Below, piece by piece: positions 51,581-59,876 of a stretch of 64,000 nt of DNA (position 1 is the first letter of the stretch; every line of letters begins with the position of its first letter). The stretch covers positions 9,734,001 through 9,798,000 of the forward strand of contig NZ_CP050975.2 in the NCBI RefSeq assembly GCF_012273515.2, in the 5' to 3' direction. The DNA comes from Streptomyces sp. RPA4-2 (GTDB lineage: Bacteria; Actinomycetota; Actinomycetes; Streptomycetales; Streptomycetaceae). Position numbers and translations under genes: made by a program. The notes under the pieces were generated by a model. That model saw nothing but the letters and a program-made list of their open reading frames with translations, had not been told where the DNA came from and searched no databases.

Positions 51581-52768
51581 ATGACCGACGGTGTGCGCGG
51601 GCCGCTCGACGGGCTGCTGGTGGCGGATTTCTCGCGGATCCTGGCGGGTCCGTACGCGACGATGCTGCTGGCGGACCTCGGCGCCGACGTGGTCAAGGTC
51701 GAGGGCCCGGCGGGGGACGACACCCGTACCTGGACGCCACCCGTGAGGGACGGGGTGTCGACGTACTACCTGGGCGTCAACCGGGGGAAGCGGTCGGTCG
51801 TCCTGGACTTCCGCGACCCGCGGGACGCCCGGCTCGCCAGAGAACTGGCCCGGCGGGCGGACGTGGTGATCGAGAACTTCAAGCCGGGCGGCCTGGCCCG
51901 CTATGGTCTGGACCACGCCTCGGTGAGCACCGTGAACCCCGGCGTGGTCTACGCCTCGATCAGTGGATTCGGTACGGGCCCGGGGCGGGACGTTCCCGGG
52001 TACGACCTGATGGTGCAGGCGATCTCCGGACTGATGAGTCTCACCGGCGACCCCGAGGGGCCCGCGTACCGGGCCGGCATCTCGGTGTTCGACGTGATGG
52101 CCGGAAACCACGCGGCCATCGGGATCCTCGCCGCACTGCGCCACCGCGACGCCACCGGAAACGGTCAGCTGGTGGAGGTGAACCTGCTGTCCTCGGCGCT
52201 GACCGGGCTGGTCAACCACAGCTCCGCGTACGCCGCCGGCGGGACCGTGCCGTACCGGATGGGCAACGCGCACCCCAGCGTGTTCCCCTACGAGCCGTTG
52301 CCGACCGCCGACCGGGACCTGATCGTCACCGCCGCCAACGACGGACAGTTCCGCAGGCTGTGCGAGGTGCTCGGCATCCCCGGGACCGCCGACGACCCCC
52401 GCTTCCGCCACAACGCCGACCGCACCGAGCGGCGTGAGGAGCTGCGGCCGATCCTGGTGGAGCGTCTGAGGACGCGCGGCGCTCTGGAGTGGTTCGACCT
52501 GCTGGTGGCCGCGGGGGTGCCGTGCGGGCCGATCAACACGATCGACGGCGGCTTCGCCATGGCCGAACGCTTCGGGCTCGACCCGGTGGTCGAGGTCGGT
52601 GAGGGCGAGCGGGCGGTGCCCACGACCCGGCACCCGATCCGCTTCTCCAGGACACCGGCCGCCTACCGGCTGCCGCCGCCCGCCCTCGACGAACACGGCG
52701 AGGACGTACGCAAGTGGCTGGAGAGCGGCGAGGACGTGCGCGCAGGGCTGGAGGACGGCGATGCCTGA
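51581..52768 (+). CDS. CaiB/BaiF family (type III) CoA-transferase
   Basis: 395 residues. The N-terminal motif has LDGLLVADFSRILAGPYATMLLADLGADVVKVEGPAGDDTR, then YYLGVNRGKRSVVLDFRDP, VVIENFKPGGLARYGLDH and VPGYDLMVQAISGLMSLTG, where Asp in GYD is the acyl-anhydride nucleophile. LVEVNLLSSALTGLVNH follows. It moves CoA from a donor thioester to a carboxylic acid. It starts four bases after the amidohydrolase stop. In the pathway it would activate the acid formed upstream for cleavage by the next enzyme. Confidence 0.92.
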   Translation: MTDGVRGPLDGLLVADFSRILAGPYATMLLADLGADVVKVEGPAGDDTRTWTPPVRDGVSTYYLGVNRGKRSVVLDFRDPRDARLARELARRADVVIENFKPGGLARYGLDHASVSTVNPGVVYASISGFGTGPGRDVPGYDLMVQAISGLMSLTGDPEGPAYRAGISVFDVMAGNHAAIGILAALRHRDATGNGQLVEVNLLSSALTGLVNHSSAYAAGGTVPYRMGNAHPSVFPYEPLPTADRDLIVTAANDGQFRRLCEVLGIPGTADDPRFRHNADRTERREELRPILVERLRTRGALEWFDLLVAAGVPCGPINTIDGGFAMAERFGLDPVVEVGEGERAVPTTRHPIRFSRTPAAYRLPPPALDEHGEDVRKWLESGEDVRAGLEDGDA

Positions 52769-53555
52769 GTACCCGACAGCGCTCGGCGCCTCGTCCCTGG
52801 ACCGGATCACCCTGCTCGGCCACGACCTCGCCGAGGAGGTCATGGGTGAGGTCGGCTTCGGTGAGCTGGCGTTCTGGCTCGCGACGCAGCGCCGGCCGGC
52901 CAAGGGCGAGATCCGGGTCTTCGAGGCGGTGCTCGCCGCACTCGCCGATCACGGGTTCACGCCGACGGCCATCACGGCACGGCTGACCTTCCTCTCCGCT
53001 CCGGACTCCGTCCAGGGAGCGCTCGCGGCCGGACTTCTGGGGGGCGGTTCGCGCTTCCTGGGCGTCACCGAGGACTGCGGCAGGTTCCTGCACGACGTCC
53101 TGGCCGGTGTGGAGGGCGGTCATCCGGACGACGACGCGGAGTGGGACGCGCTCGCCCTGACCGCGGTGCGGTCGGCGCGGGAGGCGGGCCGCCTCGTTCC
53201 GGGGCTGGGCCATCACGTGCACAAGCAGGGCGACCCCCGCACGGCCCGGCTGTTCCGGATCGCCCAGGAGGAAGGGATGTCCGGCCCGCATCTGTCCCTC
53301 TTCGCCGCCATCGGCCGCGTACACCACCAGGTACTGGGCAGGACGTTGCCGCTCAACGGCGCCGGGGTGTGTGGGGCCGCGCTCGCGGATCTCGGCCTGC
53401 CTCTGGAGCTGCTGCGTGCCTTCGCCCTGCTCGCCCGCACCGCCGGACTCATCGGCCAGCTCGCCGAGGAACTGCGCGATCCGGTCGCGAAGGACATCTT
53501 CCTGTCCGTGGACCTCAACAACCGATCGGTTCCGCCGCGGCCTTATGACGGGTAG
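52761..53555 (+). CDS. Citrate synthase-fold citryl-CoA lyase-like enzyme
   Basis: 264 residues, the short form of the citrate synthase fold. SSLDRITLLGHDLAEEVMGEVGFGELAFWLATQRRP leads; AAGLLGGGSRFLGVTEDCGRFLHDVL and the catalytic-looking VPGLGHHVHKQGDPRTARL follow. ATG 52761 lies within the last eight bases of the CoA-transferase gene. Such proteins cleave citryl-CoA-type beta-hydroxyacyl-CoAs to acetyl-CoA and an oxoacid. Last gene of the operon, and a plausible terminal retro-Claisen step. Exact substrate unknown. Confidence 0.86.
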   Translation: MPEYPTALGASSLDRITLLGHDLAEEVMGEVGFGELAFWLATQRRPAKGEIRVFEAVLAALADHGFTPTAITARLTFLSAPDSVQGALAAGLLGGGSRFLGVTEDCGRFLHDVLAGVEGGHPDDDAEWDALALTAVRSAREAGRLVPGLGHHVHKQGDPRTARLFRIAQEEGMSGPHLSLFAAIGRVHHQVLGRTLPLNGAGVCGAALADLGLPLELLRAFALLARTAGLIGQLAEELRDPVAKDIFLSVDLNNRSVPPRPYDG

Positions 53556-53782
53556 GCGGTCACTGCGCACCACTTGTCACAGATGAAAGCCTCTTCTGGT
53601 CAATTGCCTGAAAGGCGCGGATTCAGTCGGTTCGATGACTCCCTCCGCGTCTGGATCCGAGCGCGGAGATGGAGCGCGGGTTGTTCCGCCCGGCCACTTC
53701 CTGTGGCCCTGGCCGCTGCGGCGTCGGCGCGGCGGCCTCCCGCATCCATGCCGCCCTCTAGGGCTACCTGAGGAATGTGGCG

Positions 53783-56329
53783 ATGACCAGCACGGACATG
53801 GTGACGCAAGGCGATCAGGCGAGCGCGGTCGAGAGGTCGGACTCGGCGATCGCGATGCTGGACGACCAGGGGACGGTGGTGGGATGGACGCGGGCCGCCG
53901 AGCGGCTTGTCGGATACACCGCCGGTGACGTGGTGGGCCGGTCCGCGGCGCTCGTCCTGCCGTCCGCCGGGAAGGCGCCGACGATAGCGGCGTTCGTGGA
54001 GCGCTGCCGTGCCCGGAACGGCTGGTCGGGGACCACGGCGGTGCGTCACCGCGACGGCCGTGTGCTCAATGTCAGCCTGAGGATCTCGATGCTGTGGGGG
54101 CAGAACGGGGCAGTCCGGTGGCTCGTGTCTCTGACCGACATCGGCAAGCTGTCGTGGGGCGCGATGAGCGAGTCCGTGCGGGATTCGCTTCTCGCCCGCA
54201 CCCCGATCGGTGTCGTCGTGCGTGACCCGGACCTGCGGTGCACCTGGGTGGACGACACCATGGAGCGCCACGACGGCGTCTCACGCGAGCGAAGGCTCGG
54301 GTCTCGATTCACCGAGGTGCTGCCCGGTGCCCAGGCGGAGACGCTCGAGACGATGATGCGGCAGGTACTGAAGACCGGCACCACCAGGGTCCAGGAGTAC
54401 CGGCTGAGGCTTCCGTCGGATCCGCGCAAGGAACACACGTTCGCCGTTTCGATCTTCTGTCTCCAGGACGCCGACGCCCAGGTGCTGGGAGTGTGCGTCA
54501 TCAGCATCGACGTCACCGAGAGCCGTCGGGCGCGCGAGCGCCTCTCCATCCTCAGCGAGGCCAGTACGCGCCTCGGCCACACCCTCGACGTGATGCAGAC
54601 CAGTCAGGAACTGGCCGACCTCGCCGTTCCCCTGCTGGCCGACTATGTCGCCGTCGACCTGGAGCAGTCGGTCCCCTTCGGCGAAGGACCGCCGGTCCAC
54701 ATCGGCTCGACGGGCGAGCGCCTCGTCTTCCGACGTGCCGGCCTGGCCTCGATCCACCAAGGGATCCCCGAATCTCCCTGGGCGCTCGGTGAACCGGTCC
54801 GCGTGCCACCCGTCTCACCCTTCATGGACGTCCTGCGCACCGGGAGGTCCCACCTGGAGCCGTGTCTGGGCAGCGCTCCGGCCGCATGGATCGAGGAGGA
54901 CCCGGAACGGGCGCGGAAGGTCCACGAGAACGGTATGCACTCCCTGATGGTGGTACCCATCCGCGCACGGCACGCCCTGCTTGGGGTGGTGCTGTTCATC
55001 CGGACCGAGGACCCCGGGCCGTTCCAGGACGTCGATCTGCTCCTCGCCGAGGAACTCGTCAGCCGCGTCGCGCTGTCACTGGACAACGCACGCCAGTACG
55101 CTCGCGAGCACACAGCGGCCCTCGCGCTCCAACGCACCCTGCTTCCCCACCGGTTGAGGGGCGGCACGGCGGTCGAGACGGCGTCGCGCTACCTGCCCGC
55201 CGACATCGAGAACGGCGTCGGGGGCGACTGGTTCGATGTGATTCCCCTGTCCGGAGCCCGGGTGGCCCTAGTCGTCGGCGATGTCGTCGGACACGGCATC
55301 AACGCCGCCGCGAACATGGGCCGCCTGCGCACCGCCGTACACACGCTCGCGGACATGGAGCTGCCTCCCGGCGAACTGCTGGCCCACCTCGACGACACGG
55401 TCCAGCGACTGGCCGAGGAGGACGCCGACGTCTCGGACCAGCCGCCCGCGGTGGTGGGCGCCACCTGTCTGTATGCCGTCTACGACCCGGTCACTCGCCG
55501 GTGCACCATGGCGCGGGCCGGACACCCCCCGCCCGTGATCGTCGACCCGGACGGGACGGTCACCTTCCCCGACCTTCCCACCGGAACCCCCCTGGGCATC
55601 GGGCTGGGGGTCCCCTTCGAGTCCGTGGAGCTGGAACTGCCGGAGGGGAGTGTCCTCGCGCTGTACACGGACGGTCTGGTCGAGACCCGCGACCAGGACA
55701 TCGACGTGGGGATGTGGCGCCTGGGCGCCGCCCTCGCGGAACCGGGCCGCTCCCTGGAGGACCTGTGCACCCGCGCGACGGAGACCCTGCCGGGGGAGGC
55801 GCCGTCGGACGACGTCACCCTGCTCCTCGTCAGGACCCGCTCGCTCAGCCCGGCCCGGGTCGCCTCCTGGACGCTGCCGAACGACCAGAGTTCCGTCGGC
55901 AGCGCCCGGCGCCTGGCAGCCCGTCAGCTGGCGGCGTGGGGCCTGGAACGTCTCGAGGACCCCACGAAGCTGATCGTCAGTGAGCTGGTCACCAATGCCG
56001 TTCGCCACGCCACGGGCCCGGTCGGTCTGCGCCTGATCCGGCACCAGGTCCTGACCTGTGAAGTGACCGATGCGAGCGTCTGCTCCCCGCGTCTGCTCCG
56101 CTCGGGCTCCGACGACGAGAACGGCCGGGGCCTCCTCCTGGTCGCCCAGCTGTCCCGCAGATGGGGTTCTCGCTCGGTGTCGGGCGGCAAGGTCGTCTGG
56201 GCCGAGGAAGGCCTGGCCTCCGTACCCTCACACGCACGGGCAGGGGGCGCGCCGCCCGTACCGGAGGACCGACCGGTGCCCGTCTCGCCGTCGCGGGCAT
56301 CCGGTGTATGCGTCAACCAACGGGAGTGA
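53783..56329 (+). CDS. Multi-domain PAS-PAS-GAF-PP2C(SpoIIE)-HATPase regulator
   Basis: 848 residues. PAS 1 (about 15-125, IAMLDDQGTVVGWTRAAERLVGYTAGDVVG), PAS 2 (about 135-250, DSLLARTPIGVVVRDPDLRCTWVDD), GAF (about 265-430, LADLAVPLLADYVAVDLEQ...GVVLFIRTEDPGPFQDVDLLLAEELVSRVALSLDNARQ). SpoIIE phosphatase (about 440-650, VGGDWFDVIPL, VGDVVGHGINAA, ARAGHPPPVIV, YTDGLVETRDQDIDVG, SDDVTLLLV), HATPase anti-sigma kinase (about 675-800, LTNAVRHATG, DENGRGLLLV). Combines anti-sigma kinase and phosphatase in one chain. ATG 53783 fits GAGGA spacing better than GTG 53777. Confidence 0.92.
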   Translation: MTSTDMVTQGDQASAVERSDSAIAMLDDQGTVVGWTRAAERLVGYTAGDVVGRSAALVLPSAGKAPTIAAFVERCRARNGWSGTTAVRHRDGRVLNVSLRISMLWGQNGAVRWLVSLTDIGKLSWGAMSESVRDSLLARTPIGVVVRDPDLRCTWVDDTMERHDGVSRERRLGSRFTEVLPGAQAETLETMMRQVLKTGTTRVQEYRLRLPSDPRKEHTFAVSIFCLQDADAQVLGVCVISIDVTESRRARERLSILSEASTRLGHTLDVMQTSQELADLAVPLLADYVAVDLEQSVPFGEGPPVHIGSTGERLVFRRAGLASIHQGIPESPWALGEPVRVPPVSPFMDVLRTGRSHLEPCLGSAPAAWIEEDPERARKVHENGMHSLMVVPIRARHALLGVVLFIRTEDPGPFQDVDLLLAEELVSRVALSLDNARQYAREHTAALALQRTLLPHRLRGGTAVETASRYLPADIENGVGGDWFDVIPLSGARVALVVGDVVGHGINAAANMGRLRTAVHTLADMELPPGELLAHLDDTVQRLAEEDADVSDQPPAVVGATCLYAVYDPVTRRCTMARAGHPPPVIVDPDGTVTFPDLPTGTPLGIGLGVPFESVELELPEGSVLALYTDGLVETRDQDIDVGMWRLGAALAEPGRSLEDLCTRATETLPGEAPSDDVTLLLVRTRSLSPARVASWTLPNDQSSVGSARRLAARQLAAWGLERLEDPTKLIVSELVTNAVRHATGPVGLRLIRHQVLTCEVTDASVCSPRLLRSGSDDENGRGLLLVAQLSRRWGSRSVSGGKVVWAEEGLASVPSHARAGGAPPVPEDRPVPVSPSRASGVCVNQRE

Positions 56330-56356
56330 CCAACGGGAGTGACCAGCGGGAGTGAC
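56318..56356. repeat. 13-bp tandem repeat across a stop codon
   Basis: CA(A/G)CGGGAGTGAC occurs three times without a gap (56318, 56331, 56344). The first unit contains the stop of the 848-residue regulator, and each unit carries an in-register GAGTGA. Confidence 0.75.
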
Positions 56357-56479
56357 CAGGGTGTGTGATCGCTCCCTGGTGACCGGTCACGGGACGTTCG
56401 CGGTTCGGCGAGCCGAACGCCTAGCATGAAGCAGAAGCACTGAAATTTTGAGCCCTTGCCCCTGTGTGCGGGATGCGCC

Positions 56480-57679
56480 GTGAAGGATCCGGAGATCGAT
56501 TACCAGGGCATCTTCGATGCGTCACCCAGCGCGATGCTGGTGCTCACGCCCGATCTTGTCATCGTGGATGCGAACGTGTCCTACCAGGACCTGGTCGGCC
56601 GCGCGCGACACCAACTGGTCGACCGGTACGTGTACGACGCCTTCCCGAAGGACCCGGAAGGCCCGGACGATCTCAAGGCGTCGCTGCGACGGGTGCTGGA
56701 GACCCGCGCCCAGGACGTCGCGGGGCCGATGCGCCACGACGTGGAGGAGGCGGATCGGCCGGGGGTGTTCGAGGAGCGCTACTGGAGCCCGATCAACGCC
56801 CCGGTCCTGGACTCCGAGGGAAACATCGTGCTGGTCGTGCACCGTCTGGAAGAGATCACCGATGTCGTGCGCGCCTGCGGTCCGGAATCGGACAAGCGGC
56901 GCCTGCGGACACAGTTCGAGCTGTACGCGCGCTCCCGTGAGCTGCAGCAGGTCAACGAACGGCTGCGGCAGGCCAACGCTCGCGAGAGGCAGGTCGCCCT
57001 CGCACTTCAGGACGCGATGCTGCCCGCGCCCGAGCGGCTCGACCGTCACCAGGCGGCGGTGCGCTATCGGCCCGCCGAGGACACCCTGAACGTCTGCGGC
57101 GACTGGTACGAGGTGACACAGCTCGCCTGCGGGGCCGCTGCCGTCGCGGTCGGTGACGTCGTGGGGCACGGCCTGGCGGCGGCAGGAATCATGGGCCAGC
57201 TGCGCAGTGCCCTGAGCGCGGCCATGCGCGTCGTCGACGGGCCCGCCACCGCACTCGACGGTCTGGACATGTACGCGCGTTCCCTCGCCGGCGCCCTCGC
57301 CAGCACCGCCGTGCAGACCGTCATCGACGAGAGCGGCCACCGCATCACCTACAGCAGCGCGGGCCACCCGCCGCCGGCCCTGGCCCACCCGGACGGCACG
57401 GTGCAGTTCCTGGACCGGGCGACGGATCCGCCCCTGGGGGCCCGCCCCGAACACAGCGCCCGTCCGCAGGCCACGACCACCTACGCCGACGGCGCCGTAC
57501 TCGTCCTCTACAGCGACGGGCTGATCGAGCGCCGCCGCGAGGACATCGACCAAGGCCTCCAGCGTCTCGCCGACCACCTCGCCCGGCACCACAAGGACGA
57601 CGCCGAGGACCTGGCGGAAGGGCTGACCACGCTGAGCGCCGCCACCGATGACACGGTCGTGGTCGTCGTCCGCCTCTGA
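56480..57679 (+). CDS. PAS-domain PP2C (SpoIIE/RsbU-type) phosphatase
   Basis: About 399 residues. The PAS domain (5-130) starts IDYQGIFDASPSAMLVLTPDLVIVDANVSYQDLVGR; the linker helix has LYARSRELQQVNERLRQANARERQ; the SpoIIE domain (about 180-395) has VCGDWYEVTQL, VGDVVGHGLAAAGIMGQLRSALSAAM, YSSAGHPPPALAHPDG, YSDGLIERRREDID and ATDDTVVVVV. It is a paralogue of 18456-19697, sharing PAS, linker and phosphatase. GTG 56480 matches the paralogue's N-terminus better than TTG 56456. It follows another SpoIIE gene on the same strand. Confidence 0.9.
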   Translation: MKDPEIDYQGIFDASPSAMLVLTPDLVIVDANVSYQDLVGRARHQLVDRYVYDAFPKDPEGPDDLKASLRRVLETRAQDVAGPMRHDVEEADRPGVFEERYWSPINAPVLDSEGNIVLVVHRLEEITDVVRACGPESDKRRLRTQFELYARSRELQQVNERLRQANARERQVALALQDAMLPAPERLDRHQAAVRYRPAEDTLNVCGDWYEVTQLACGAAAVAVGDVVGHGLAAAGIMGQLRSALSAAMRVVDGPATALDGLDMYARSLAGALASTAVQTVIDESGHRITYSSAGHPPPALAHPDGTVQFLDRATDPPLGARPEHSARPQATTTYADGAVLVLYSDGLIERRREDIDQGLQRLADHLARHHKDDAEDLAEGLTTLSAATDDTVVVVVRL

Positions 57680-57829
57680 CGCCGCCGACGACACCTGATC
57701 CGTGTCCGCGGCCGGGAATTCTGCCTCCGTGGCCGATTGCCGCCGTCGACCCCCCGGCGACCTCGCGGGACTGCGGCACAATGACGGTAGGCGCCCGCCC
57801 AGGCAGGTCAGGACGAGAGAGGCGACGAC

Positions 57830-58546
57830 GTGGTGCAGTGGCAGGGGACCAACTTCACCGTGGACGGACACGAGCCGACCAGCGCCGAGGAGTACTACCG
57901 GATCGGCCTGCACTGCTGGGACAGCGCGGAGCACCGCGACGCGGCCACCGCCTTCCTGGAAACCGCGGCGGCCAACGGTCACAGCGCCGCCGTCGAGCTC
58001 CTGGGGCACATCGACTACGTGCGGGGGCAGTACGCGAACGCGGTGCCACGGCTGCGGCAGAGTACCGGTTCACCCCGAGCGGCCTACTACCTCGCCTCGC
58101 TCTACCACCAGGGATGCCCCCAGGCGGGCATCCCCCAGTCGCTCGACGAGGCAGCCCGCTGGTACCGCTCCTCGGCCGAACTGGGCGAGCCCGAAGCGAT
58201 GCTGGCTCTGGGCGACCTGTACCTGGAGCGGCTGCTTCCCGTGACCCGCACCCCCGCGGAGCACGCCCTCGAGTACTTCCTGGCGGCCGCGGCACGCAAT
58301 CACCCCTACGGCCAGTACCGTGCCGCCGAGGTCTACCGCACCCTCTACCAGGACGCCCAGAGCGCCGCCGCGCTGTACCAGGCCTGCGTGGACAACCCGA
58401 TGACCGCACGTCACTCACTGGGGTCGATGATGACCCTGCAGAGTCAGGCACACCTGCGGGAGATTTCGGCGAACAGGACGGCCGGGCTGCTGCAACAGCG
58501 TCGCGACACCGTCAACCCCCCGCACCACCGAGGCGACTTCTACTGA
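57830..58546 (+). CDS. Sel1/TPR-like repeat protein
   Basis: 238 residues of alpha-hairpin repeats: AEEYYRIGLHCWDSAEHRDAATAFLETAAANGHSAAVELLGHI, YYLASLYHQGCPQAGIPQSLDEAARWYRSSAELGEPEAMLALGDLYL, and ALEYFLAAAARNHPYGQYRAAEVYRTL. The spacing fits Sel1-like/TPR units. It has no signal peptide. It probably acts as a cytoplasmic protein-protein scaffold, and its place beside two partner-switch phosphatases may be relevant. GTG 57830 follows GAGAGG. Partner unknown. Confidence 0.82.
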   Translation: MVQWQGTNFTVDGHEPTSAEEYYRIGLHCWDSAEHRDAATAFLETAAANGHSAAVELLGHIDYVRGQYANAVPRLRQSTGSPRAAYYLASLYHQGCPQAGIPQSLDEAARWYRSSAELGEPEAMLALGDLYLERLLPVTRTPAEHALEYFLAAAARNHPYGQYRAAEVYRTLYQDAQSAAALYQACVDNPMTARHSLGSMMTLQSQAHLREISANRTAGLLQQRRDTVNPPHHRGDFY

Positions 58547-58622
58547 GCGCCACGGGTCCGGGGAGGGAGTGCGCGGACGACGAAGTGCTCTCGGCGCTCG
58601 GGCCGGGAATCCCTCCGCGATG

Positions 58623-59006
58623 TCAGATCCGCCAGGAACGCAGGACATCCGCGACGGCGTAGATCGGCAGGCGGGTCTCCCGGACCTTTCTGATCAGGTC
58701 CGACAGGCTGCCGTAGGGAGGATCGATCCCTTCGCCGGACTGGTCCATGTACTGGGCCGCGACGAACGCAGCGAAGAGGCTGTTGCGGTGCGGGAGCGGC
58801 TCGAGACGTACGACGGTGTGCAGAAGCGCTGCCGCGCGCCACGCCGCGTCGGGATTGGAGGTCTGAAGGGTCGGCATGCGCGTCTTGTGCCTGGCGACGG
58901 CCGCGACCAGGGCCGAGTAGTCGGTGACCGACACGTCGTCAGTCCCCAGGGCGGCTTCTTGGACGTCCAGCAGCCAGGAGACATCGATGTACAGGATTTC
59001 GCTCAT
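58623..59006 (-). CDS. Fic/Doc-like toxin of toxin-antitoxin pair
   Basis: 127 residues, starting EILYIDVSWLLDVQEAALG. It has DYSALVAAVARHKTRMPTL, AAWRAAALLHTVVRLEPLPHRNSLFAAFVAAQYMDQSG and RLPIYAVADVLRSW. The layout matches the short Streptomyces proteins annotated as Fic-family toxins. The Fic motif HxFx(D/E)GN(K/G)R is degenerate, reduced here to LPHRNSLFAAF, so catalytic activity is uncertain. ATG 59006 shares a base with the antitoxin stop (TGATG). Antitoxin-first gene order is standard. Confidence 0.78.
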   Translation of the reverse strand: MSEILYIDVSWLLDVQEAALGTDDVSVTDYSALVAAVARHKTRMPTLQTSNPDAAWRAAALLHTVVRLEPLPHRNSLFAAFVAAQYMDQSGEGIDPPYGSLSDLIRKVRETRLPIYAVADVLRSWRI

Positions 59007-59245
59007 CAGGCTGCGGCGACCCCATCGCCGCGCTGCGAGGGTGGGACCTCGTCGGGGAACGCCTCGTCGAACTCGGCGTGCAGCTTGTCCGCCCACGAGG
59101 TGGCGCCGGCGACGAACCGCTTGCGGTGCATCTCCCGGACGCCGAGATCGTGCATGTACTGCTTCAGGCTCTTGCCTTCCGCCGAGGCGGCCGCGCGCAC
59201 ACCTTCCATTTCCTCGTCGGTGAACGTCACATTCAGTGATGGCAT
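59006..59245 (-). CDS. Antitoxin partner (Phd/ribbon-type)
   Basis: 79 residues, starting PSLNVTFTDEEMEGVRAAASAEGKSLKQYMHDLGVREM. The short beta strand followed by helices with EGKSLKQYMHDL resembles ribbon-helix-helix DNA-binding antitoxins. The C-terminal half (FVAGATSWADKLHAEFDEAFPDEVPP) is acidic, as expected for toxin neutralisation. A GGTACCTAC direct repeat just upstream is a likely autorepression site. ATG 59245 is used; an in-frame ATG at 59254 is equally possible. Confidence 0.8.
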   Translation of the reverse strand: MPSLNVTFTDEEMEGVRAAASAEGKSLKQYMHDLGVREMHRKRFVAGATSWADKLHAEFDEAFPDEVPPSQRGDGVAAA

Positions 59246-59254
59246 AGCAAGCAT

Positions 59255-59274
59255 GGTACCTACCAGGTACCTAC
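59255..59274. promoter_or_regulatory. Candidate TA autorepression site
   Basis: GGTACCTAC occurs at 59255-59263 and 59266-59274, an 11-bp direct period (one helical turn), and each copy contains the palindrome GGTACC. It abuts the antitoxin start. Confidence 0.6.
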
Positions 59275-59350
59275 GAAGCCAGAGGGGGGTGAAAGTCCGG
59301 CGTCCTGGGCGTCCGGGGGCGCCGATACGGGTGTCGACGCATCTCCGGGT

Positions 59351-59400
59351 GCAACCTTCGGGTTGCTCCTGGAGACTTGATGTGCAACCCTTGAGTTGCA
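59351..59400 (+). promoter_or_regulatory. Two inverted repeats upstream of SRPBCC-ArsR operon
   Basis: GCAACC-TTCG-GGTTGC (59351-59366) and TGCAAC-N6-GTTGCA (59383-59400) lie 30-80 bases before the ATG at 59430. They are probable binding sites of the co-encoded ArsR-type repressor. Confidence 0.6.
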
Positions 59401-59429
59401 CTCGAAATCGACATGGACGGAGTTCCCTC

Positions 59430-59876
59430 ATGAGCGAGGACCGCATCGAACGCGAGACGCTGATCGCGGCACCCCTGGAGCGGGTCTGGGCGCTGGTTGC
59501 CCAGCCCGGATTCTGGGTGGCCGACAAGTCGAGCCTTCCCGGCACCGTGGCCAGGGCGGGAGAGTCGATGATCGCGAAGAACGCGGAACACGGCGACTTC
59601 CCGGTGCGGGTGGAGAAGGTCGAGCCGCCGACGTACCTGGCGTACCGCTGGACGAGCGCGTTCCCCGGAGAAGAACTGCGCGAGGACAACAGCACCCTCG
59701 TGGAGTTCACCTTGTCCCAGGAAGGCGACCGGACGCGACTGCGCGTCGTGGAGAGCGGGTTCGCGGCACTGGCCGGGTCCGAGGAACTGCGCAGCCAGAA
59801 CGTGAAGGACCACAGCGAAGGCTGGCCCCTGGAACTCGGCGCGCTCAAGACGCGTGCCGAACAGCCCTCCACGTGA
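59430..59876 (+). CDS. SRPBCC / AHSA1-like protein
   Basis: 148 residues. The helix-grip fold begins IERETLIAAPLERVWALVAQPGFWVADKSSLPGTVARAGESM, then VRVEKVEPPTYLAYRWTSAFPGEELREDNSTLVEFTLSQEGDRTRLRVVESGFAAL and the final helix HSEGWPLELGALKTRAE. This is the AHSA1 (activator of Hsp90 ATPase homologue) subgroup, commonly paired with ArsR regulators as here. The start at 59430 follows an AGTTCCC stretch without a good ribosome site. Coupled by GTGA to the ArsR gene. Confidence 0.88.
   Translation: MSEDRIERETLIAAPLERVWALVAQPGFWVADKSSLPGTVARAGESMIAKNAEHGDFPVRVEKVEPPTYLAYRWTSAFPGEELREDNSTLVEFTLSQEGDRTRLRVVESGFAALAGSEELRSQNVKDHSEGWPLELGALKTRAEQPST

Noticed and set aside
49928..52903. Minus-strand frame of 991 codons
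   Set aside because: Antisense to the amidohydrolase and CoA-transferase genes, with no domain signal; a GC-driven shadow frame.
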